From Arthrobacter crystallopoietes (GTDB lineage: Bacteria > Actinomycetota > Actinomycetes > Actinomycetales > Micrococcaceae), in NCBI RefSeq assembly GCF_002849715.1, contig NZ_CP018863.1, positions 310,001 to 374,000 of the forward strand: a DNA stretch of 64,000 nt, in the 5' to 3' direction. The notes beneath the pieces are model-generated. The model was given only the letters and a program-made list of their open reading frames with translations, had not been told where the DNA came from and searched no databases. Positions 52,779 to 62,065 of this stretch are shown here, in pieces. Positions within the stretch are counted from its first letter, which is position 1. Each line of letters begins with the position of its first letter. A program made the translations under genes and the position numbers.

Positions 52779-53255
52779 ATGGAGCTCTTGAGCGGACGCG
52801 CTGGAAAACGAGCGGTGGCATTCATCGGCCGCGGCATGCTGGCAGGAATGGCCGGAACCGTGGTCATGACAGCCTTCCAGAGGCTGGTAGAAATGCCGAT
52901 CACCGGGCGCCCGGACAGTTATGCGCCCGCAGAGCTCACGGAGAAGTTCCTGCCGGTGACGGTCGAGTCCATCCGCGGACGCAAGCTGCTGAACTACAGT
53001 GCGCATTTCGCCATCGGAGCCATGTGGGGAGCAGCCTACGGCACCGCCGCGGCACTCGGGCTGCGCGGCCAGAAGGCCATCAATACCGTCTTCGCCGTCG
53101 TGTACGGGGGTGAACTGCTGGGCGGATCGCTGTCCGGTTTCTCCCGGCCATCTGAATGGAGCGCACAGGACTGGGCCGTGGACGTCGTGGACATCTATGT
53201 CCAGGCCCAGGCGACGGGGCTCGTCTTTGACCGCCTGCTGGCACCCAAGTCTTAG
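52779..53255 (+). CDS. Conserved-looking membrane-associated protein of unknown function
   Basis: A 158-residue protein with glycine-rich hydrophobic helices: FIGRGMLAGMAGTVVMTAFQ (residues 15-34), SAHFAIGAMWGAAYGTAAAL and INTVFAVVYGGELLGGSLSG. A Trp-rich C-terminus follows (SEWSAQDWAVDVVDIY). It probably has three or four membrane segments. I do not recognise a family with confidence; it looks like small YagU/DUF1440-type membrane proteins. It is a single gene opposite to its neighbours. Confidence 0.65.
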   Translation: MELLSGRAGKRAVAFIGRGMLAGMAGTVVMTAFQRLVEMPITGRPDSYAPAELTEKFLPVTVESIRGRKLLNYSAHFAIGAMWGAAYGTAAALGLRGQKAINTVFAVVYGGELLGGSLSGFSRPSEWSAQDWAVDVVDIYVQAQATGLVFDRLLAPKS

Positions 53256-53311
53256 CCGCCTTGCGGGAGCGGCGGCCGCGTCAGGGCCGGCTAGTTAAGC
53301 GCCACTTAAAC

Positions 53312-53352
53312 GAACAGAACGGCCGCAGCATGATGCTGGGCCGTTCTGTTGT
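53312..53352. terminator. Terminator between the membrane-protein gene and rplA
   Basis: AACAGAACGGCC / GGCCGTTCTGTT with a further GCAGCA/TGCTG inner pairing forms a long perfect stem between convergent genes. Confidence 0.9.
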
Positions 53353-53377
53353 AGAAGATCCCGTAGGGATTGCTTCC

Positions 53378-54085
53378 TTAGGCTTCGGTGGAAACCTTGG
53401 TGACGTTCGGGTCCATCGAGATGCCCGGGCCGAAGGTCGTTGCAACGGTGGCCTTCGAGATGTAGCGGCCCTTGGAAGCGGACGGCTTCAGGCGAAGCAC
53501 CTCTTCCAGTGCGGCTGCGTAGTTCTCCACCAGCTTGTTGGTATCGAAGGAAACCTTGCCGATGATGAAGTGAAGGTTGGCGTGCTTGTCGACGCGGAAG
53601 TCGATCTTGCCACCCTTGATGTCGTTGACAGCCTTGGCCACGTCCGGGGTCACGGTGCCGGTCTTCGGGTTCGGCATCAGGTTACGCGGGCCGAGGACCT
53701 TACCGAGGCGTCCAACCTTGCCCATCAGGTCCGGGGTTGCCACGGCGGCGTCGAAGTCGGTCCAGCCGCCCTGGATCTTTTCGATCAGGTCATCGGAACC
53801 AACGAAGTCGGCGCCGGCCGCGATTGCGGCTTCAGCCTTATCACCGGTGGCGAAAACCAGGACGCGTGCGGTCTTACCGGTGCCGTGCGGCAGGTTGACC
53901 GTACCGCGGACCATCTGGTCAGCCTTACGGGGATCGACGCTGAGGCGCAGTGCAACCTCAACGGTGGCGTCGAACTTGGAAGGATTGCTTTCCTTCGCCA
54001 GGGTGATTGCCTCGACCGGGGCGTACTGCTTGTCCGCCTCGATCTTGGCTACAGCTGCCTCATATGCTTTGCTGCGCTTTGCCAT
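53378..54085 (-). CDS. rplA: 50S ribosomal protein L1
   Basis: The 235-residue L1-stalk protein moves E-site t[42 protein letters not shown] and [19 protein letters not shown] are typical. ATG at 54085 is the family start with AGGAG upstream; the upstream open frame lies in the spacer. L1 autoregulates the L11-L1 operon in E. coli. A two-part hairpin at 54141-54185 precedes the gene. Confidence 0.97.
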   Translation of the reverse strand: MAKRSKAYEAAVAKIEADKQYAPVEAITLAKESNPSKFDATVEVALRLSVDPRKADQMVRGTVNLPHGTGKTARVLVFATGDKAEAAIAAGADFVGSDDLIEKIQGGWTDFDAAVATPDLMGKVGRLGKVLGPRNLMPNPKTGTVTPDVAKAVNDIKGGKIDFRVDKHANLHFIIGKVSFDTNKLVENYAAALEEVLRLKPSASKGRYISKATVATTFGPGISMDPNVTKVSTEA

Positions 54086-54140
54086 CTGCTTTTTCTCCTT
54101 GTGCAGTTGTGGTCTGCGGACCGCGCCCGGCCCTGCCACT

Positions 54141-54185
54141 ACGACGGCGTTGCCACCTTGAAAAGGTGACGTATGGCGCCGTCGT
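54141..54185 (-). other. Two-part hairpin in the rplK-rplA spacer
   Basis: The outer arms ACGACGGCG (54141-54149) and CGCCGTCGT (54177-54185) enclose a second hairpin CACCTT-gaa-AAGGTG (54154-54168). It lies between rplK and rplA. Possible roles are an L1-binding regulatory site, a partial terminator or an RNase site. Confidence 0.6.
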
Positions 54186-54256
54186 TCTTTAGTTTTGTCT
54201 TGTTTGCTTCCGGCCTGGGAAACCCTGTGGCCGTTCAGCGGTAACGCCTTGGGGAA

Positions 54257-54688
54257 TTAGCCCTCGACGGTGATGCCCATGGAGCGGGCGGTGCCGGCGA
54301 TGATCTTGGCAGCAGCCTGGATGTCGTTGGCGTTGAGGTCATCCATCTTGGTGGAGGCGATCTCTTCAACCTGAGCCTGGGTCAGCTTGGCTACCTTGGT
54401 GGTGTGCGGGGTTGCGGAACCCTTCTGCACGCCAGCAGCCTTCTTGATCAGTTCTGCAGCCGGCGGGGTCTTGGTGATGAAGGTGAAGGAACGGTCTTCG
54501 TAAACCGTGATTTCAACCGGGATCACATTTCCGCGCTGGGCTTCCGTAGCGGCGTTGTACGCCTTGCAGAATTCCATGATGTTGACACCGTGCTGACCAA
54601 GTGCCGGACCAATCGGCGGTGCCGGGTTGGCGGCGCCTGCCTGGATCTGCAGCTTGATGAGGCCGGTGACCTTTTTCTTCGGGGCCAT
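54257..54688 (-). CDS. rplK: 50S ribosomal protein L11
   Basis: The 143-residue protein of the GTPase-associated centre. [40 protein letters not shown] and the C-terminal [16 protein letters not shown] are diagnostic. ATG at 54688, 125 bases after nusG. Confidence 0.98.
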
Positions 54689-54813
54689 ATCGGGTCCTTC
54701 TCTAATTTACGTACCGCAGACACAGGAGCGTGCCGGCGGTGGTTTGGCCGCCATGGCGTGGCGGCCGCCCGCGCAGTTCCGGCTAAAGCGGGCCGGGCTG
54801 CGCGAAATCTTTA

Positions 54814-55680
54814 CTACTGGATCTTGGTGACCTGGTTGAACGAGAGCGTAACCGGAGTCTCGCGCTCGAAGATGGTCACCAGAACCACCAGCTGCTGGGA
54901 TTCCGGCTTGATCTCGGAGATCGTGGCAGGCAAGGTCTCGAACGGGCCGTCATTGACCGTGACCGATTCGCCGACCTCGAAGTCCACCGTGATCGGGGCC
55001 GAAGGCTGTGCAGCCTTGGAGGGCTTGCCACCCTCGGTCTTGCCGGCGGTGACGGTGTGCTCCAGCATGGAGAACACTTCGTTCAGGCTCAGCGGAACCG
55101 GGTTGTGGGCGTTGCCGACAAAGCCGGTCACACCGGGAGTGTGGCGCACGGCGCCCCACGAAGCATCCGTCAGTTCCATGCGGACCAGCACATAGCCGGG
55201 GATGCGCACGCGGTTGACGATCTTGCGCGTGGTGTTCTTGATCTCCACGACCTCTTCCATGGGGACCTGGATCTCGAAGATGTAGTCCTCCATGTTCAGG
55301 GTCTGGATACGGGTCTCCAGGTTGACCTTCACACGGTTTTCGTAGCCGGCGTACGAGTGGATGACGTACCAGTCACCCTCCTGGCGGCGCAGCTTGGCGC
55401 GGAACGCCTCGACCGGATCCTCTTCAGGGGCTGCGGCGGGCTCCACTGCGGAAGCTTCCTCTGCGTCGGCGTCGGCAAGCTCTTCGCCTTCGGCCGGCTC
55501 TTCGCCTTCGGCCGGTGCGGTTTCAACGGTTGCTTCGTCGGCCGGTTCCGTTTCCTCGGAAACTTCCCCGGGAACGTCGGAAGCCGGTGCCTGATCGGCA
55601 CCGGTCTCAGTAGCCTGATCCTCGGCTTCCAGATCAGCGGTTTCCTCGGTGGTCTGCGACTCGAGTTCCTGCTCGGACAC
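54814..55680 (-). CDS. nusG: Transcription termination/antitermination factor NusG with a long acidic N-terminus
   Basis: NusG binds RNA polymerase, Rho and S10. The NGN domain starts near residue 102 ([20 protein letters not shown]) and the C-terminal KOW region includes [20 protein letters not shown]. The first 95 residues are almost all Glu, Ala, Asp, Thr and Pro, a disordered acidic extension known in actinobacterial NusG. The start is GTG at 55680. secE is 107 bases upstream. Confidence 0.97.
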   Translation of the reverse strand: MSEQELESQTTEETADLEAEDQATETGADQAPASDVPGEVSEETEPADEATVETAPAEGEEPAEGEELADADAEEASAVEPAAAPEEDPVEAFRAKLRRQEGDWYVIHSYAGYENRVKVNLETRIQTLNMEDYIFEIQVPMEEVVEIKNTTRKIVNRVRIPGYVLVRMELTDASWGAVRHTPGVTGFVGNAHNPVPLSLNEVFSMLEHTVTAGKTEGGKPSKAAQPSAPITVDFEVGESVTVNDGPFETLPATISEIKPESQQLVVLVTIFERETPVTLSFNQVTKIQ

Positions 55681-55787
55681 TTAGCTTCCTGCTTTCTTCT
55701 TCAGCTCTGTTGATTCAATGGCGCCTGATTCTCAGGCCCGGCGCGTTGCCGTCTCCGGTGCACACGGCAGAATCCTGAGCAAAGACG

Positions 55788-56057
55788 CTACCGTTCGGGC
55801 GCTCCGTCACCGAAGATGTAGAGCGAGCCCTGGCCGAAAGCCAGATCCAAAACTGTCACGATCAGCATCATGATGACCACGAAGGCAATCACCACGAGGG
55901 TGTAATTCAGCAGTTCCTTGCGGGTGGGTGTGACCACCTTTTTCAGCTCACCGATTACCTGGCGGACAAAAAGGACGATCTTGCCGAAGAATCCGCGCTT
56001 GTCGGACTTCCTGCCTGAGGGGCGTCCCTTGGAGCTGTTGGCAGCCGTTTCGGTCAA
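55788..56057 (-). CDS. secE: Preprotein translocase subunit SecE
   Basis: The 89-residue protein stabilises SecY. It is the single-helix form: a basic amphipathic segment (FFGKIVLFVRQVIGELKKVV), the conserved PTRKELLNYT, then one transmembrane helix (LVVIAFVVIMMLIVTVL). TTG at 56057 is preferred for the GAGG box six bases upstream; GTG at 56069 is also in frame. secE-nusG-rplK-rplA is the usual order. Confidence 0.93.
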   Translation of the reverse strand: MTETAANSSKGRPSGRKSDKRGFFGKIVLFVRQVIGELKKVVTPTRKELLNYTLVVIAFVVIMMLIVTVLDLAFGQGSLYIFGDGAPER

Positions 56058-56170
56058 CCTGTGCCTCACTCATCTAGTCCGGTACACGGCCCGCCGGCGG
56101 AGACCGGCAACGCCGCTAGCTTCTACGTTGGATTGCTGAACTGCTGCTTCCCGTCCAAGACGGTTATGCG

Positions 56171-56243
56171 CAGGGCAGACAGGACTCGAACCTGCAACCT
56201 GCGGTTTTGGAGACCGCTGCGCTACCAATTGCGCCACTACCCT
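56171..56243 (-). tRNA. tRNA-Trp (anticodon CCA)
   Basis: The 73-base cloverleaf has a seven-pair acceptor stem (AGGGTAG/CTGCCCT with one G-T pair) and discriminator G. The anticodon stem-loop is GCGGT-CTCCAAA-ACCGC with anticodon CCA, and the T loop reads GGTTCGAGTC. The CCA end is not encoded. It lies just upstream of secE, as in many actinobacteria. Confidence 0.96.
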
Positions 56244-56537
56244 ATGCGTTGAAACCAAGAGGTAAGCGTCCGGAATACGGGCGCAAACCATCATGGCGTT
56301 TTTCAACACCGAGGTCTAAGTCTACGTCAGGGAAACCCTCACGTCGAACCAGCCCTCATGCCGCCTTCACCAAGCGACTCTCCATTATGCAACATTTCCG
56401 CCGTCGTTATTAAACCGAACGGCTTGCAGGGCATTCATCTGGACGCTTTTCCCTGCCCAAGACAGGACAGGCCGCGGGGCAAGCCCCTAAACTGGGCCAT
56501 GGACCAATTGTTCTGACGCCTCAAAGACGGGAAATCC

Positions 56538-57746
56538 ATGCCTGCCAACGCGCGCATCTCACAGCGCATAGCCTCCATCGCCGAATCCGCCACCCTGGCT
56601 GTCGACGCAAAAGCCAAGGCACTGAAGGCAGCCGGACGTCCGGTCATCGGCTTCGGCGCGGGCGAGCCGGACTTCCCCACCCCGGATTACGTTGTCGAAG
56701 CCGCAGTGAAGGCCGCCCGCGAGCCGCGGTTCCACCGCTACTCCCCCGCCGGCGGGCTTCCGGAGCTGAAGCAGGCCATTGCCGAAAAGACGCTGCGGGA
56801 CTCCGGCTACCAGGTCGACCCGGCCCAGGTGCTGGTCACCAACGGCGGCAAGCAGGCCGTCTACGAATCCTTCGCCACCCTGCTGGATCCGGGCGACGAG
56901 GTTCTGGTGCCGACGCCGTACTGGACCACCTACCCGGAAGCAATCCGGCTGGCCGGCGGTGTCCCGGTGGAGATTTTCGCCGGTCCCGAACAGGGCTACC
57001 TGGTGAACGTCGACCAGCTGGAAGCAGCGGTGACCAAGAACACCAAAGTCCTGCTGTTCGTGTCGCCGTCCAACCCCACCGGTGCCGTGTACTCGCCGGA
57101 GCAGGTTGCGGAAATCGGCCGCTGGGCCGCGTCCAAGGGCCTGTGGGTCATTACCGACGAAATCTACGAACACCTCACGTACGACGGCGTGCCGTTCACT
57201 TCCATTGCCACGGCAGCTCCGGAGCTCGGAGACAAGGTCGTGATCCTCAACGGTGTGGCCAAGACGTATGCCATGACCGGTTGGCGGGTGGGCTGGATGG
57301 TCGGCCCGAAGGATGTCATCAAGGCCGCCACCAACATGCAGTCCCACGCCACCTCCAACGTCGCGAACGTCTCGCAGATGGCTGCGCTGGCCGCCGTCTC
57401 CGGACCGCTGACGGCCGTGGACGAGATGAAGGTCGCCTTCGACCGCCGCCGCAAGGCCATGGTTGACGGGCTCAACGCCATCGAAGGCATCGAATGCCCG
57501 ACGCCAAAGGGCGCCTTCTACGCCTACGCGGATGTGCGCGGGCTGCTGGGCAAGGAGATCGACGGCGTCCGCCCGTCCACCTCGGCCGAACTGGCTTCGC
57601 TGGTGCTGGACAAGGTGGAAGTAGCCATCGTTCCCGGTGAGGCCTTCGGTCCGTCCGGCTTCGTACGCCTCTCCTACGCGCTCGGCGACGAGGATCTGGC
57701 CACCGGCATCGGCCGCCTGCAGGACTTCCTCGGTACCGCCAAGTAA
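56538..57746 (+). CDS. Class I pyridoxal-phosphate aminotransferase, probable aspartate aminotransferase
   Basis: The 402-residue fold-type I enzyme carries the PLP Lys242 in [28 protein letters not shown] (Asn contacting PLP), [12 protein letters not shown] (Asp contacting the ring N) and [13 protein letters not shown] (substrate-carboxylate Arg) are also present. This pattern fits the type Ib aspartate/prephenate aminotransferases. ATG at 56538 with GACGGGAAA upstream. Its place next to tRNA-Trp and secE is typical of Arthrobacter relatives (recalled). Substrate range is not fixed by sequence. Confidence 0.9.
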   Translation: MPANARISQRIASIAESATLAVDAKAKALKAAGRPVIGFGAGEPDFPTPDYVVEAAVKAAREPRFHRYSPAGGLPELKQAIAEKTLRDSGYQVDPAQVLVTNGGKQAVYESFATLLDPGDEVLVPTPYWTTYPEAIRLAGGVPVEIFAGPEQGYLVNVDQLEAAVTKNTKVLLFVSPSNPTGAVYSPEQVAEIGRWAASKGLWVITDEIYEHLTYDGVPFTSIATAAPELGDKVVILNGVAKTYAMTGWRVGWMVGPKDVIKAATNMQSHATSNVANVSQMAALAAVSGPLTAVDEMKVAFDRRRKAMVDGLNAIEGIECPTPKGAFYAYADVRGLLGKEIDGVRPSTSAELASLVLDKVEVAIVPGEAFGPSGFVRLSYALGDEDLATGIGRLQDFLGTAK

Positions 57747-57768
57747 GCCAAGTTAGCCGCCTCATCGG

Positions 57769-57796
57769 GTGCCGGTCTCCTTCGGGAGGCCGGCAC
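57769..57796. terminator. Bidirectional terminator between the aminotransferase and response-regulator genes
   Basis: GTGCCGG-tCTCC-TTCG-GGAGg-CCGGCAC forms a 12-base stem with a stable TTCG loop, lying between convergent genes. Confidence 0.88.
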
Positions 57797-57830
57797 TCCG
57801 GCTTTAACCCCGTTCCTAGAATCCGGCGGT

Positions 57831-58481
57831 TTACAGGATCCGGCGGTCCACGGCCCAGCGCGTAAGCTCGTGGCGCGAGGACAGCTGGAGTTTCCGCAGC
57901 ACCGCCGACACATGCGTTTCCACGGTCTTGATGGAGATAAACAGTTCCTTGGCCACCTCCTTATAGCTGTAACCACGGGCGATCAGCCGCATGACCTCCA
58001 GCTCGCGGGCCGAGAGCTTGTCCAGCTCGTCGTCAACGGAAGCAACAGCGGCCGTGCCGAAGGCATCCAGCACGAATCCGGCCAGCCGCGGAGAGAAGGC
58101 CGCGTCTCCCCCGGCCACGCGCACCACGGCATCCGAAATCTCCGCTCCGGAAATGGTCTTCGTGACATAGCCGCGCGCACCGGCCCGGATGACGGTCACA
58201 ACGTCCTCGGCGGAGTCCGAAACACTTAGTGCCAGGAACCGGGTGGAGGCCAGCAGATCCGCACAGCCGGCAACCACTTCGGCACCCCCGCCGCCGCGGC
58301 CGCCGGGCAGATGCACATCCAGAAGAACGACGGCGGGCCTCACCTCGTGGATGACGGCAATGGCTTCGTCCACGGTTGCGGCCTCCGCAATGACGTCGAT
58401 CCTGGAATCCAGGTCCGCTTTCAAGCCCGACCTGAAAATGGCGTGGTCATCGACCACGACGATGCGGATGGGGTCGGTCAT
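57831..58481 (-). CDS. LuxR/NarL-type response regulator
   Basis: The 216-residue protein has a receiver domain with VVDDH (residues 9-13), phospho-acceptor Asp55 (VLLDVHLPG) and VTKTI (Lys near 105). A C-terminal LuxR HTH follows (LSARELEVMRLIARGYSYKE, TVETHVSAVLRKLQ). The ATG overlaps the kinase TGA by four bases, so it is coupled to the PspC-kinase gene. It probably controls the divergent pspC genes; three TCAGGG words lie there. It is similar to LiaR, EsrR and VraR. Confidence 0.92.
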   Translation of the reverse strand: MTDPIRIVVVDDHAIFRSGLKADLDSRIDVIAEAATVDEAIAVIHEVRPAVVLLDVHLPGGRGGGGAEVVAGCADLLASTRFLALSVSDSAEDVVTVIRAGARGYVTKTISGAEISDAVVRVAGGDAAFSPRLAGFVLDAFGTAAVASVDDELDKLSARELEVMRLIARGYSYKEVAKELFISIKTVETHVSAVLRKLQLSSRHELTRWAVDRRIL

Positions 58482-59839
58482 GAGTGGTTTCCTTCCTCAG
58501 GATGCTTCAGGCTCAAATGTACTTCGGTGCCGTTTCCGGTGTTGCGGATACGAGCCTCGCCGCCATGGCGCTCCATCCTGCGGATCAGTGATTCCCGGAC
58601 GCCCAGCCGGTCGGCGGGCACATTGGCCAGTTCGAAACCGGGGCCGCGGTCGCGGACGAAGACGTCCGTGCTGCCCCGGGTCTTTTCCAGGTAGACCGAG
58701 ATGCTGCCGCCGGCGTGCTTGGCCGCGTTCTGCACAGCTTCCCGGGTGGCATGGATCAGGGCCTCGTGCTGTTCCGTCATCGGCGCATCGCCCACCGCCA
58801 CCACGTCGATCGGATGACCGTACGCGTCCTCGATTTCCGCAGCGACGGCTTTGATCCGGTCCACCAGATTGCCTTCTTCCTTGCGCTTGTCCCGGTACAG
58901 CCATTCGCGCAATTCGCGTTCCTGGGCACGGGCCAGCCGCGTGACGTCCTGTTCCGAGGCGGCCCGGTTCTGGATCAGGGCCAGCGTCTGCAGTACCGAA
59001 TCGTGCAGGTGCGCCGCAATTTCGGCCCGTTCAGTCTCCCGGATCCTGCCGGAGCGTTCGGCTTCGAGATCGGTCCAGTACTTGACCACCCACGGGGCCA
59101 GGACCAGCCCGACGCCGGCCAGGACGGCCAGCGTGGCCAGCAGCGTCGGCCACATCACGTCCCAGCTGATGGAACCGGAGATCAGGATGAAAATGCCGGC
59201 CACCACGAACACGAGTCCTGCGATGAGCCGTACTACCCCCTGCGCGCCGGTGGCCCCCGCACGGTCCATGATGCCGTTGCGCCGGGAGTTATCCAACTGC
59301 ATCCAGGCGAGCACGGCCCCGGTGACAATGGCGAGCATTGGCAGCCAGGTTTCCCACGGTACGTTGAAGCCTGCCAACTGGGCGACGAAGGCTCCGCCGG
59401 CCAGGACCAGCGCCGCGCCGACAGCGATCTCCCAGCCGCCGCGCTGCATGAGTTCGGCGGTGCGGGTCCTGCCGCCGGGGCCAGCAGCAGAGGTAGCCGC
59501 AGCCGGAGTGCCGATCGGGCGTTGCGCAGGCGGCACGCCGGTTCCCGGCAGGAGGCCAGTCGGCGTTGGACCCGCCGGCCTCGGTCCGCCGAAGTTGCGG
59601 GCGAAGTTTCCGGCGATGTTGCGCGGGTTGAAGGCCGCGTTGTCGGCCCGGGCTGCCTCGTCCGCCGTCGGAACCAGCAGCCAGAGCCAGGCATAGAGCA
59701 ACAGCCCGGCGCCGCTGGCGAGGGTGAGTACGGCCATCGAAATCCTGACCGACTTGACCGAAAGCCCCAGATGGGCGGCCAGCCCGGAGCAGACGCCCGC
59801 AATAATGCGGTCGGCGGGACGGACAAGAGGTGCGTACAT
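58478..59839 (-). CDS. PspC-domain sensor histidine kinase
   Basis: The 453-residue protein starts with a PspC domain (RPADRIIAGVCSGLAAHLG, one membrane helix to residue 57). A Pro/Ala/Gly-rich linker and about four more membrane segments (residues 135-260) follow. Next come the HisKA_3 dimerisation helix with His279 (AAHLHDSVLQT) and a HATPase with REAVQNAAKHAGG and VRDRGPGFEL. The kinase partners the response regulator directly downstream. PspC fused to a kinase, beside separate PspC proteins, suggests sensing of envelope stress. Confidence 0.92.
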   Translation of the reverse strand: MYAPLVRPADRIIAGVCSGLAAHLGLSVKSVRISMAVLTLASGAGLLLYAWLWLLVPTADEAARADNAAFNPRNIAGNFARNFGGPRPAGPTPTGLLPGTGVPPAQRPIGTPAAATSAAGPGGRTRTAELMQRGGWEIAVGAALVLAGGAFVAQLAGFNVPWETWLPMLAIVTGAVLAWMQLDNSRRNGIMDRAGATGAQGVVRLIAGLVFVVAGIFILISGSISWDVMWPTLLATLAVLAGVGLVLAPWVVKYWTDLEAERSGRIRETERAEIAAHLHDSVLQTLALIQNRAASEQDVTRLARAQERELREWLYRDKRKEEGNLVDRIKAVAAEIEDAYGHPIDVVAVGDAPMTEQHEALIHATREAVQNAAKHAGGSISVYLEKTRGSTDVFVRDRGPGFELANVPADRLGVRESLIRRMERHGGEARIRNTGNGTEVHLSLKHPEEGNHS

Positions 59840-59890
59840 GCCTTAATCCAAGCACGCCCGGCGGCGGGTCTGAACCAATCCGCGCGGATC

Positions 59891-59928
59891 TCAGGGCCCC
59901 TCGGCCACCGCTCAGGGAAGCTTCAGGG
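59891..59928 (+). promoter_or_regulatory. Three TCAGGG direct repeats in the divergent kinase/pspC spacer
   Basis: TCAGGG occurs at 59891, 59912 and 59923. The spacings of 21 and 11 bases are two turns and one turn of the helix. This suits cooperative binding by a LuxR-type regulator on one face of the DNA. Confidence 0.5.
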
Positions 59929-59973
59929 TAGCCCCCCATAGAACCAACCGGCGCGGCTTGGAATGATCGGACT

Positions 59974-61476
59974 ATGACCTCACACCCCTCTGAACCATCC
60001 CGACCGGAAGGCTCCACGGACCGTCCCGGCGACGAGGATGTCCGCGGCACGGAATCGCCGGCGCCTCCTGCCTACACGCCCCCGCAGCCGTCCGGCAGCA
60101 ACAGCTTCTTCGACTGGTTCCGCAGTCTGGGCACACCGCGCGGACAGGACCGCTGGGTCGGTGGCGTGGCCTCCGGCATCGCCCACCGGGTCGGGCTCGA
60201 TCCGATTCTGGTCCGCGGCATCTTCGTGCTGCTGTTCATCTTCGGCGGCATCGGCGTCCTGCTGTATGGCCTTGCGTGGGCACTGCTGCCGGAACCGGAC
60301 GGCAGGATCCACGCCGAGGAAGCCGGCCGGGGCCGCTGGACCTCGGGCATGACCGGAGCACTGATCGTCACCGTCCTCGGGCTGTTTGCCTGGCCCTTCG
60401 GCTTCTTCGCCGAAGGCTGGGACTTCGGCGGCTTCCTCTGGGCGGTGATCTGGCTGGGAGCCATCGTCTACTTCATCTACTGGCTCGCTACGCGTAACCG
60501 CGCCACGCCGCCGCCGGCATACGGCCCGTACGGTCCTGCACCGCAGGGCTTCGCCCCGGCCGCTCCCGGAGCTCCGGTTCCGCCTGCTTACGGCCCGGCC
60601 GCCGGCTCAGCCGCCGGTTCAGCCTATGGCCTGCCCACTGAGGGCGTGACGGGACGGGAGCAGGATCCGACCATCCCGCTGGATCCGGTTGGCATGCCGC
60701 ACGCCGCCGCCGGCGATCCCTACACCACTGGGGCCCAGCCGGCAACGGAACAGCAGTGGCCCGTTTACACACCCCGGCCGGTTCGTCCTCCGGTGCCGCC
60801 GAAACCGCGGCGGCGCGGGCCCTCCGGTGCCGATATCGCCCTCACGCTGGGAGCAGCGCTGCTGGCGGGCGGCATCCTGCTGGCCCTGAACCAGCTGGGC
60901 TACCTCACCCTGGCCGGCGCCTGGCTGCCGGTAGCCACAGCGGCCGCACTGTTGTGCATCGGACTGGGCATCGTGGTCCTGGGCCTCCGCGGCCGCACCT
61001 CGGGCGTCCTCGGGTTCCTGGCTGCCGTCGGCGTCGTTCTCTCACTGGTCTTTACCGCCGGTGTGCAGTGGCAGACCGCCAACTATGCGGTCGGTACGAA
61101 CTCCACCTGGACTCCCGAAGCGGGGGCACCTGCCAGCGAGGGCTACAGCGTTGTAGCCGGCAACGGAACCGTGGATCTGACCGACGTCACCGCCAGCACC
61201 TTCGGCGGCCCCGTGGTGGTGCCGGTGAACGCGGCGGCCGCGTCCGTGACGGTGATTGTGCCCGAGGACGTTCCGGTAGAAGTCCAGGCCGCCGTGGCGA
61301 TGGGCAACGTTGAATACGAGGCGGACGGCCAAAGCCGGCAGACCGCTGGCATGTGGCAGCCGGGGTCCTTCATCATCAACGACGACGGCTCCGGGCCGGA
61401 CATCATCCTGCAGATCAAGGGCGCAGCCAGCGATGTGAACATTGTTGAAGCCCAGGGAAGGGAAGGCTCGCAATGA
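59974..61476 (+). CDS. PspC-domain membrane protein with a LiaF-like C-terminal domain
   Basis: The 500-residue protein has a Pro-rich N-terminus and a PspC domain at residues about 50-108 (GQDRWVGGVASGIAHRVGLD, then a helix). Further membrane helices (residues about 125-165) and a Pro/Tyr/Gly-rich linker follow. Three to four more helices (about 285-370) come before an extracytoplasmic C-terminal domain with VVAGNGTVDLTDVTASTFGG and VTVIVPEDVPVEV. That ending resembles LiaF/ToastRack-type domains. ATG at 59974. It is divergent from the kinase and is probably the module's membrane stress sensor or negative regulator. Confidence 0.8.
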   Translation: MTSHPSEPSRPEGSTDRPGDEDVRGTESPAPPAYTPPQPSGSNSFFDWFRSLGTPRGQDRWVGGVASGIAHRVGLDPILVRGIFVLLFIFGGIGVLLYGLAWALLPEPDGRIHAEEAGRGRWTSGMTGALIVTVLGLFAWPFGFFAEGWDFGGFLWAVIWLGAIVYFIYWLATRNRATPPPAYGPYGPAPQGFAPAAPGAPVPPAYGPAAGSAAGSAYGLPTEGVTGREQDPTIPLDPVGMPHAAAGDPYTTGAQPATEQQWPVYTPRPVRPPVPPKPRRRGPSGADIALTLGAALLAGGILLALNQLGYLTLAGAWLPVATAAALLCIGLGIVVLGLRGRTSGVLGFLAAVGVVLSLVFTAGVQWQTANYAVGTNSTWTPEAGAPASEGYSVVAGNGTVDLTDVTASTFGGPVVVPVNAAAASVTVIVPEDVPVEVQAAVAMGNVEYEADGQSRQTAGMWQPGSFIINDDGSGPDIILQIKGAASDVNIVEAQGREGSQ

Positions 61477-61712
61477 GTACTGAAAACAACGACGGCGGCA
61501 TCACCGGCCCGAGCACGGGAACCATTGTTTGGGGCCTGATCGCTGTAGCAGTGGGCCTGCTGGTCCTGCTCAGCGTGCTCTGGGAAATCAGCTTCGACGT
61601 CGGCCACGTCCTGATTGCCCTGCTGATCGGTTCCGGCCTCGCGCTGGTGGCCGGGGGCATCTGGAGCGTCCTGCGCAACAAGGACAATTCGGCCGACGCC
61701 GACGACAAGTGA
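61473..61712 (+). CDS. Small two-helix membrane protein
   Basis: A 79-residue protein with two hydrophobic helices (TIVWGLIAVAVGLLVLLSVL and VLIALLIGSGLALVAGGIW), a Ser/Thr/Asn-rich start and an acidic end. ATG overlaps the previous TGA by four bases and its own stop overlaps the next gene, so it is a coupled member of the pspC operon. I do not recognise a named family. Confidence 0.82.
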   Translation: MSTENNDGGITGPSTGTIVWGLIAVAVGLLVLLSVLWEISFDVGHVLIALLIGSGLALVAGGIWSVLRNKDNSADADDK

Positions 61713-62002
61713 CAATCGAACCCAAACACGAAAGCATTGATCCCATGGACACCCTTTACAAGACTCTCCGTTCCATCCCGGTCCGCCGCGGCCCCAACCG
61801 CTGGGTAGGAGGTGTCTGCGGCGGCATTGCCGAGAAGTTCGGCTGGGACGCCACCGTGGTCCGCATCGTTACCCTGCTGCTCTTCCTCTTTCCCGGCATT
61901 GGCGTCGCCGCTTATTTGGTGGCCTGGCTGCTGCTGCCCAAGTATGACGGCAGCATCGCGCTGGAGAGGTTGCTCCAGAGCAAGGGCACCCGCCGCCGCT
62001 GA
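61709..62002 (+). CDS. Stand-alone PspC-domain protein
   Basis: The PspC core RGPNRWVGGVCGGIAEKFGW is followed by one transmembrane helix (IVTLLLFLFPGIGVAAYLVA) and a basic tail ending KGTRRR. GTG at 61709 overlaps the previous stop by four bases (97 residues). ATG at 61745 (85 residues) is an equally possible start. It is the third PspC domain of this locus. Confidence 0.85.
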   Translation: MTIEPKHESIDPMDTLYKTLRSIPVRRGPNRWVGGVCGGIAEKFGWDATVVRIVTLLLFLFPGIGVAAYLVAWLLLPKYDGSIALERLLQSKGTRRR

Positions 62003-62065
62003 GAGCAGTTATCGCCGGCTGCTGCCGCTGGCTGTTGCCGCCGGGTGCCGCCGACACGGCCGAAT

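Noticed and set aside
56244..56537. Possible short genes between tRNA-Trp and the aminotransferase gene
   Set aside because: The open frames lack ribosome-binding sites and known features. TAAACT at 56488-56493 may be a weak -10, but no convincing -35 exists.
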